NCBI GenBank assembly: GCA_020284085.1
Contig: JACEVL010001855.1
Span: 642,001 to 706,000, forward strand
Source of the DNA: Aporrectodea caliginosa
Taxonomy: Eukaryota; Annelida; Clitellata; Crassiclitellata; Lumbricidae
Length of the DNA: 64,000 nt
Direction of reading: 5' to 3'
This document shows positions 57,388 to 64,000 of the stretch, piece after piece. Positions within the stretch are counted from its first letter, which is position 1. Each line of letters begins with the position of its first letter. The position numbers and the translations under genes were made by a program. The notes under the pieces were generated by a model, which searched no databases, was not told the origin of the DNA, and was given only the letters and a program-made list of their open reading frames with translations.

Positions 57388-57599
57388 CGTCGATTCAAGC
57401 ACAGATACAGTAGACGACCGGTGTTATTCCTTTGACCGGTACGAAAAGTCACGACCTAAGAACACCGATAAAATCCAGAAATTTCATAACTATCCTGCAG
57501 AACGTCTGATGCCAGCAAATTCAAGAAGCAGCAACAATTTCCAATTAATTAATTATAGCACGTATCGCGAAAGCACCTGCCCGAAGGGCGTTTACGGGT

Positions 57600-57720
57600 A
57601 ATCGTATTAAGTACCGTACTCAGAGCAACACGGTGGGCGGAGTCTAATGTTGACATCTTAGCCAATCATAACAGGGTTCACATGACGGTCTCCGATGACC
57701 AATCATATCACGTATAAGAA
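57600..57720 (-). promoter_or_regulatory. Promoter-like region of gene 2
   Basis: Upstream of the gene 2 first exon there are two CCAAT pentamers (57662-57666 and 57699-57703; ATTGG on the gene strand, NF-Y type) and a GGGCGG GC-box (57635-57640). This is a plausible TATA-less promoter; the exact start of transcription cannot be read. Confidence 0.4.
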
Positions 57721-58064
57721 GTCCATGGCACCAAAATATTATACTAGAGTAAAGAGTAGATATTAATAGTAGGCCTAATATGCAAAGCTCGACCACATGA
57801 CTAGTAGGCCTATTATAAAGCGTAGGCCCTTAGCATGGGCCTAGCGTTTTTTGGCAAACAAACTATAGGTATATATTGTCACCTTCCGCTATTATTAGGT
57901 GTGTATAGGCCTACTTCAATTTTTTATGTTTTCAAGCGCTATTCTATCAATATTTCTTTTGCGCAATTGTTTTGCAAAAATGAGTGCGATTTAAACAGCG
58001 TACGTTGTTCCAATGTTAAGAAGCAATAATCGCGTGCATTATTTTTCCTGCGCCCTACTGCTCA
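57720..58064. other. Upstream flank of gene 2, no gene seen
   Basis: AT-rich sequence with repeated AGGCCTA hexamer-like motifs; an open frame at 57835-58029 has no motif. Confidence 0.4.
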
Positions 58065-58467
58065 GGGGCCGTCCGACGTCACGCACCTAGGGGGGGGAGG
58101 GGGGTAAGAAATTTGTGACGATGTGTGACATGGGGTGGGGGTCTGAGTAGTGTGACGTCACACCAGGTCTATGTTATTAAATTTAACAATTAACAACAAT
58201 TTAATTTTAATCATAACAGCACTAATTTTGAGGATTAAATTTTCATTATTTGTTTAATTATTTTAATGTATACGGGCACCATTATTACTAATTTTCTAAT
58301 TATTTCACCGTTAGATTTTAAAATATTCATGCTTTCGCTATTTGTTCCATGAAGGAGCATTTTGCTTCGCCATGGAAAATTGGTCTTACTTTTTGTGACG
58401 AAGTGTGACGAGGGGGAGGGGGTTAAAAATCGGCCAAAATAGCGTGACGTCATTTATGGACGGCCCC
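58065..58467. mobile_element. MITE of the GGGGCCGTCC family, copy 2
   Basis: Ends GGGGCCGTCC and GGACGGCCCC. The right subterminal GCGTGACGTCATTTATGGAC matches copy 1 at 35836-36284. Flanks show no obvious duplication. Confidence 0.85.
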
Positions 58468-58815
58468 TAATTAAACCGACTGTCGCTAGCCCTACCACTG
58501 TTAAGCTACACGATCACTTTACAAGATAATAATACCTTGCATTTTCTGTTGCGCCAGACACAGCTAGGGACAAAAATGCAGAGAAAGTCGTCTAAAATTT
58601 GTATTCAATAGAAAGGCAAATTAGATTAGCGTTTAGTTATCTCAATTTCTATTTAATACGGGTTTATAGCCTATAGCTAGCATATAAGATTACGTGAAAG
58701 ACAGGGCTATATAGCCTACAATAATCCTACATGCATGTAAATCGCACATTTCATTCAAATTAACTTAGGCCTATAATATTCTGCCGACTTCAAAGACTAG
58801 CTTCTCTCTACTCGG

Positions 58816-58962
58816 CAGTGGCGTAACTTCATGGGGGGGCAGAGGGGACTGTCCCCCCCCCAAAGTTTTGACTTAAGCCCTTCTGTCCCCCCCCCCCCCA
58901 AATCTGACCCTCGTAGGTAGGCCTACTCTTCCCCCAAAGTTATGTATAGATTTTCGCCTCTG
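58816..58962. mobile_element. hAT MITE, CAGTGGCGTAACTTC end (147 bp)
   Basis: 8-bp flanks CTACTCGG/CAACTCGG (7 of 8). Left CAGTGGCGTAACTTCATGGG, reversed right CAGAGGCGAAAATCTATACA. The body matches 61894-62034 (AGTTTTGACTTAAGCC, AAAGTTATGTATAGATTTTC). Confidence 0.9.
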
Positions 58963-59639
58963 CAACTCGGCCATGTCGAACAGCACTCGATCGGCACTTT
59001 TCGGCAAGCGCGCCTTTTCTGGTGCTGGCCCTATAGACTCGCGAACTCTTAGGCTAATTTTCCGGTAAACGCTCGCTCTCCAAAGTCCAAACACGGTTTT
59101 GGCCTTCAGATCTCGACTAAAAATTCGATCATCCTCTATAGCTCCAAATTGTTTTGGCCTTGTAATTCAAATCTGGACTAAACTCATCTCTTCTAGGGTT
59201 TATTTCCTACTTAGGGCCTATAGGCTATAGCTGTATTTTCGTTCGGATTTCCTTAATGGTTGCAATGCTTTTGACTGAATTCAGCCTGCCATTTAAAAAT
59301 TGGCTTGCAAAACAATTTGTTTAGTAGCGAACATCGACCGATGCCTTGAGCATTGGTAAAGTGGCGCAATAGAAGACTATACGCCCTATTAACTGGCGAT
59401 CAGCCAGAACAAATCGACAAGCGGTTAAATTAATTCAGATTCGAACAGTTGCAGAAGATCCAATTAAGCTAGGGTCAGACAGATATAGACAGTCAGATGG
59501 TTAAAGGGTTTTTAGAATCGGAGTCACGGTAGAGATAAAGAAGATGACGAGGAATCGGGATAGGATTTGTGAAAGAGGAATTAGGCTACTGTCGTCTTTA
59601 AATGAAAGACTTGACATCGCGAGAGATGTTCAGGACTTA

Positions 59640-60449
59640 GGGTAGAGTGGGGCAAAACGCCCCCTTTAACGGTTTTTGCTAAATTACAACGTGAGTAACA
59701 GCATTTTAAGCATGAAATTATTGCAAGATCTTGTACTGCATGTCCCAAGTAAAGTAAAATTATGTCCGATAAAATTCCCCAAAAGATTACATTAAAAAAT
59801 AATAAAATACAGAATGCTTCAAAGGGGGCGCCCCTCGCCTGGGGCAAAACTCCCTCCGTGATCTGACCCTCTGCTACCTGAAAAGTCGATGCACATAATC
59901 AGCTGCAATCACTGCATTGATGCAACAATAACCATAAGAAGTAAAGATCTCTAGAATTTTTAAAAAAAGATGTCATAAAATATAATTAAATAAAGAAAAT
60001 ACGCTTTGCTCCAGGTGACTCTGAGGTGAAGGGGGCGTTTTGCCCCATGCCAGCATTTAACATAGGGGGCGTTTTGCCCCGCTTGGTGCTGCCTTGTGAG
60101 ATTGCTCATATAATAAAAAACTGATATGTTAAAGCCCCATTTATTGTGCACAGTTATTCGATATAGGGTATACTTTAGACCTATATTTGTATTATTGGCT
60201 ATGTCTAGCATTTTGGCACCATTAATGATACAGAATTGGCGGCTGACTCTTATAAGAAAACACGAAAAAATCAATTTTTATAAAATAAAAATAAGCAAAC
60301 CATCTAAAGAGAAATAACTTACGATTATCTCATTATAGGGTATAACTAAGAAACCCCAGAACATTCAAAAATTTTATTACATGGCACAGGGGGGACAGAG
60401 CCGGGAGGGGGCGTTTTGCCCCGCGGGGGCGTTTTGCCCCACTCTACCC
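59640..60449. mobile_element. DNA element with repeated GGGGCAAAACGCCCC units and TA duplication
   Basis: Perfect terminal inverted repeat GGGTAGAGTGGGGCAAAACG CCCC. TA on both sides (59638-59639, 60450-60451). The unit GGGGCGTTTTGCCCC recurs inside near 60031, 60067, 60409 and 60425, and a variant GGGGCAAAACTCCC near 59839. No clear coding sequence. Confidence 0.85.
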
Positions 60450-60582
60450 TAATTTTGTGATGTTAAGTAGGCTAAGTAAGTAGGCTATATTCTTTATTGT
60501 ATAGGCCTACCAACTGCAGAGCCGCACTTTGCATTTGCAATACATACATTTATACAGAGTATAGTAGTATACGTAGGGGGCC

Positions 60583-60994
60583 CAGTGGCGTACGGAGGTC
60601 AAATGCCGCCCGGGGCGACGGCCCAAAATGCCGCTCCGCGCACTTCACTTTGGAAATTTCCATAAAAATTTTCTTCATTACTTCCGCAAAAATTTCTGAT
60701 GACCTTTTTTTTTTTTTTTTTTGCTTTTTTCCTCTTACACTATCGTTGTTATTAGAAGCGAAGCCGCCCTTCCTGCGCCCGTGCCGCCCCTCCTTATTAC
60801 CACTGTATGCTATTTAGTGAATTATTTTTCTTCCTTTTCTATCTTGTTTGTCTACTTTTATTACTTTCTCTTATACTTTTCCTATTTTTTTATGCATTCA
60901 CTCCTTCTTTTATTTTTTTTCAACCCTATTTTGCCGCCCCTACTCAAGTGCCGCCCGGGGCGACTCGCCCCCCTGCCCCCTCGGTACGCCACTG
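60583..60994. mobile_element. hAT MITE, CAGTGGCGTACGGAGG end (412 bp)
   Basis: Ends CAGTGGCGTACGGAGG and, reversed, CAGTGGCGTACCGAGGG. Subterminal TGCCGCCCGGGGCGAC at both ends. Flanks AGGGGGCC/AGGGGCCC are near-identical. Includes a T20 tract. Confidence 0.88.
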
Positions 60995-61636
60995 AGGGGC
61001 CCTATAATAGTATAGGGGCCTAAACGATCAGCGTGTGAGATTTTCGTCAGGACGAAAATATGAAACAAGGTCGCTGCAGCGCTCAACGACTAGGCCTATA
61101 GGAATTAAGGGTTGATTGGTGGATTAGACGGTTGACGTAATTCCAGCGTAGGCCTATATACAATTCCACCGGATGCTGCAGTCAAATTCAAGGCCTTATG
61201 TCTATATAACAAGTTAATTTTAAAAGAATGTGGGAAATAGCCAGATGGTTTACAGAAGATCTTCAGGTCCGATCGATTCACGAGAAAGCCCATGCAGCTA
61301 GTGAGCTCGTATCGATATCAAGGGTCTTACAACCGTGCTGAATAAGCTCTACCGTGACGAAGGTTGGCTTATAGCCTACCAGCGTGCATGGATGTCATCA
61401 AATCCGCTCTGACTCAAGCCCCCATCCAAAACAAATAAACTCATGGATGTCATCAAATCCGCTCTGAAATACTCAAAATCTCCCAACCAAAACAAACTTA
61501 TGGATCGAAAGTCGACAGGTGCAGACTGCAGAGTTCTATTTTAATCAATCCAACTCACCATAAGAACTTGGATATCCGACTGATATTTATCTGCATTAAA
61601 AAATTAACATTATAGGCTATGCTACGTTTATTATAG

Positions 61637-61702
61637 CGCCAAAACGTCCGGCGCCAAAACGTCCGGCGCCAAAATGTCCGGCGCCAAAACGTCCTGCTTC
61701 GC
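61637..61702. repeat. GGCGCCAAAACGTCC tandem array, 4 units
   Basis: Four 15-bp units with one substitution. No inverted partner array is seen in the window. Confidence 0.93.
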
Positions 61703-61893
61703 TGCAGAGTTAGAGTTAAACAATTGATGCCTCAGAATGCGTCGTGCATGACGTGATGCATGGAATGCTAATCGATGGAGAAAGTCGTTCAGCACTGGAA
61801 CGACTGCCTCATATTTTCGTCCTGATGTAGACCAGACCTATACGCTTCGATCTGGACTATTACAAGTCCACATTTGCAGTCCGTCCTCAAATG

Positions 61894-62034
61894 CAGTGGC
61901 GTAAATCATGGGAAGGGGGAGAGGGGACTGTCCCCAAAGTTTTGACTTAAGCCGTTCTGTCCCCCCCCCCCCAAATATCCGGTCCTCGTAGAGTCTGTCC
62001 CTCCCCCAAAGTTATGTATAGATTTTCGCCTCTG
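61894..62034. mobile_element. hAT MITE, CAGTGGCGTAAATC end (141 bp)
   Basis: Perfect 8-bp duplication CTCAAATG (61886-61893, 62035-62042). Ends CAGTGGCGTAAATC and, reversed, CAGAGGCGAAAATC (12 of 14). Confidence 0.93.
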
Positions 62035-62299
62035 CTCAAATGCGCTGCTCGACTGGTAGGCAGTATGGCGTATAGTCAAGCCACCGAAATTCTCTCATAT
62101 ATACTGACTCCATATAATTATCTAGGAAATGTTAAGTCACGATCATCCGGCATCATTGGCAGGGCCTCGTTGTTCGGCGTTGTTCAACCATTCATATACG
62201 TATTATGGCACCTATAGGCCTACGAGAGCTGTCTGTGCTGGTATTAACAGTCTATAGTCATCGGCGGCTTTGTTCCGTTAGCCTATACCTGTGGGTGGA

Positions 62300-62545
62300 G
62301 AACTTCCAGTCCTATATAAAAGTGCCGCACGTCAACTCGTGAGTCGTGATCACCGCCTATTCTCTCAAGTGGATCCATCCGGGTACATTAATTCGTACAA
62401 ACTTCCTGTGAACATACGAAGTGTACCTGCTCAAATTACTTTTTCATGTTAATATGTTAAGACGCATTTGCTTAGATCCCTCGGACTACCCATGCAGTGC
62501 CTTTGAGGGATTCTGAAAATGCGCTATCAAAAGTTTTAAAAAACA
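62300..62545 (+). mobile_element. CR1/L2-like LINE C-terminal fragment
   Basis: Frameshifted and stop-broken: DHRLFSQVDPSGYINSYKLP, VNIRSVPAQITF, KTHLLRSLGLP, then TTTGAGGGATTCTGAAAATG and CGCTATCAAAAG. Confidence 0.65.
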
Positions 62546-64000
62546 TGCGAACAACAATAGCAACAACGAAAACAACGGCCCTTTATAATAATGGCCATAG
62601 GGCAGCCCATTGCCATGGCTTGCAATAAAAGTATCTTTTTAGACTATAGACCCACGTACAGGCTATGTACGTTACTGTCTAACATTAGGCCTACGGACTA
62701 TGTGGTAGGCCTGTATATAGGCCTACTACTTGTTTACGTCTTTCTTCCTAGGCCTATAGGTTTGTATTTTGCAGCTTGAGCTATGTGGCCTCAAAGTTCT
62801 TTTAAAAGATCGACGAAGCGACCTGTAGGCTATTGAACCAATAGGTCTGCAGAGTGTACGCGCGAGTTATTTAGAGCAATTGGGTGCACGTATTCATCCA
62901 TGCGCAGCGCGCGACTCCTCAATATTATTGTTAGTCAGGTTTCCATCACATCTCAACTGGCATGCCTGTGCGATGCTTTCTACACACCAACAGCCGTAGG
63001 CCTATGCTTATGGGAGACTGTAGGGGATCGCCTCAACACTCTGGCCGACTTATATAAAAGAGACTCGGAAGTCACTCATAACTGTAAATTAATATACATC
63101 AGCATAGTACATTACAAAAGTTACTACAGGCAGCAACTGAAATAAGAAGTTATTTTACTGTAAATGTTCATTAATACTGTGTTCTGACCAGTAACGACTA
63201 CATAATATAATAATAAATTTCACAGCTAACAAATTTAAAGCACCAGTCACCAGTGACCGGTAGAATGGAATAATAACTTTATTCTATAAGCGTCTATGTT
63301 ATAATTATGCAATGCTAAATCAAAACGTGGTGATGAATTAAACTTACGTAGAAAAGTGTAAAATTCTAAATTATTATAACTCACCACTAAGAAATTTCCC
63401 GTTGCTGGTAACCAAAATAAAATATTACGCCAAATAGCACTTAAGCTAATAATCCGAATTCTCCCCAGAGATTGTCTGTAGGCCTATAGACTGCCTAGGT
63501 GTCGAGAATTTCTGTTGATGTTGAATGTTGATGCTTAATGATTACAGTTACTCTCAACACGTACTAGTCAAGAAACAGTAAAATTCCCTAGTCTAGCTGT
63601 GATTATAATGAATATCACATTCAACAACCAGTTATTACGCCCTAACACTATACGACTGCACCTCTAGCACTGAAAGGCAGGTTTACAGCATGCTATAGCT
63701 GCTCTTATCCATTACAGGGATCTGCTGACCGGAAATCTAATAGGAAACATCAGATTCTGTTATTAACCTCATTAGCTTTACAGAGGGACCATGCACTGTT
63801 TGAAGATTGAGGTAGCCTACCTATACGTGCACAGCAAGTGTCTAACGGGTCGTTAGATATTTGCTACAAGGCCACCTTAATCATCTGTCGCCTTCATCAC
63901 CTTCATTGCCAAGCAGAACCACCCCCCTCCCGTCATGGGAGGTCGGCTTGGCATCTTCAATAAGCGTGACCTGAAGTGATAAGAAGTGTGTTCAACTACT
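62546..64000. other. Non-coding end of window, nothing recognised
   Basis: AT-rich DNA with frequent TAGGCCTA motifs. The open frame 62900-63145 (81 aa) shows no domain or splice context. Confidence 0.4.

Overview
This is animal nuclear DNA. Coding sequence is sparse and split into short exons with GT/AG boundaries and compatible phases, and most of the window is intron packed with transposon debris. No bacterial operons, Shine-Dalgarno-spaced genes, rRNA genes or CRISPR arrays are visible. A glycine-receptor-type anion channel with 68-bp and 83-bp exons, CR1/L2-like LINEs, tRNA-derived SINEs and abundant hAT elements suggest a marine invertebrate, perhaps a deuterostome. The species cannot be read from the sequence.

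Two minus-strand genes could be assembled by hand. Gene 1 (about 20.8 kb down to 1.1 kb) has eight coding exons that join in frame into a 399-residue Cys-loop ligand-gated chloride-channel subunit: signal peptide, 15-residue Cys-loop, loop-C disulfide, four membrane helices and the PAR anion filter. Gene 2 (57.4 kb down to 42.2 kb) has five exons that join in frame into a 307-residue single-pass membrane protein. It has a very short Ser/Thr-rich ectodomain and a cytoplasmic tail with two PPxY (WW-domain binding) motifs. Both genes point the same way, about 21 kb apart, and no functional link between them can be inferred.

Layout: 0-1 kb, little recognisable; 1.1-20.8 kb, gene 1 with introns full of repeats; 20.8-42 kb, intergenic or 5'-untranslated-intron DNA with LINE pieces and a GC-rich patch near 31 kb; 42.2-57.4 kb, gene 2; 57.4-57.75 kb, a promoter-like stretch for gene 2; 57.75-64 kb, repeats with no gene recognised.

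The most unusual material is mobile. Three elements (1380-3919, 15281-16044, 43458-44746) end in inverted arrays of about 15-bp GC-rich units, start GG, carry AGGACA near the terminus and are flanked by 9-bp direct repeats. They look like one family of array-terminated foldback or MULE-like elements. One was later hit by an hAT transposon with a perfect 8-bp target duplication; another sits inside an older SINE copy. A relative in design only (59640-60449, TA duplication) repeats a GGGGCAAAACGCCCC unit. At least a dozen hAT or hAT-like elements are present, many with exact or near-exact 8-bp target duplications, including a subset sharing a CAGTGGCGTA-like end. One SINE family shares its 3' end with the LINEs in the same window, as expected if the LINE enzyme mobilised it.
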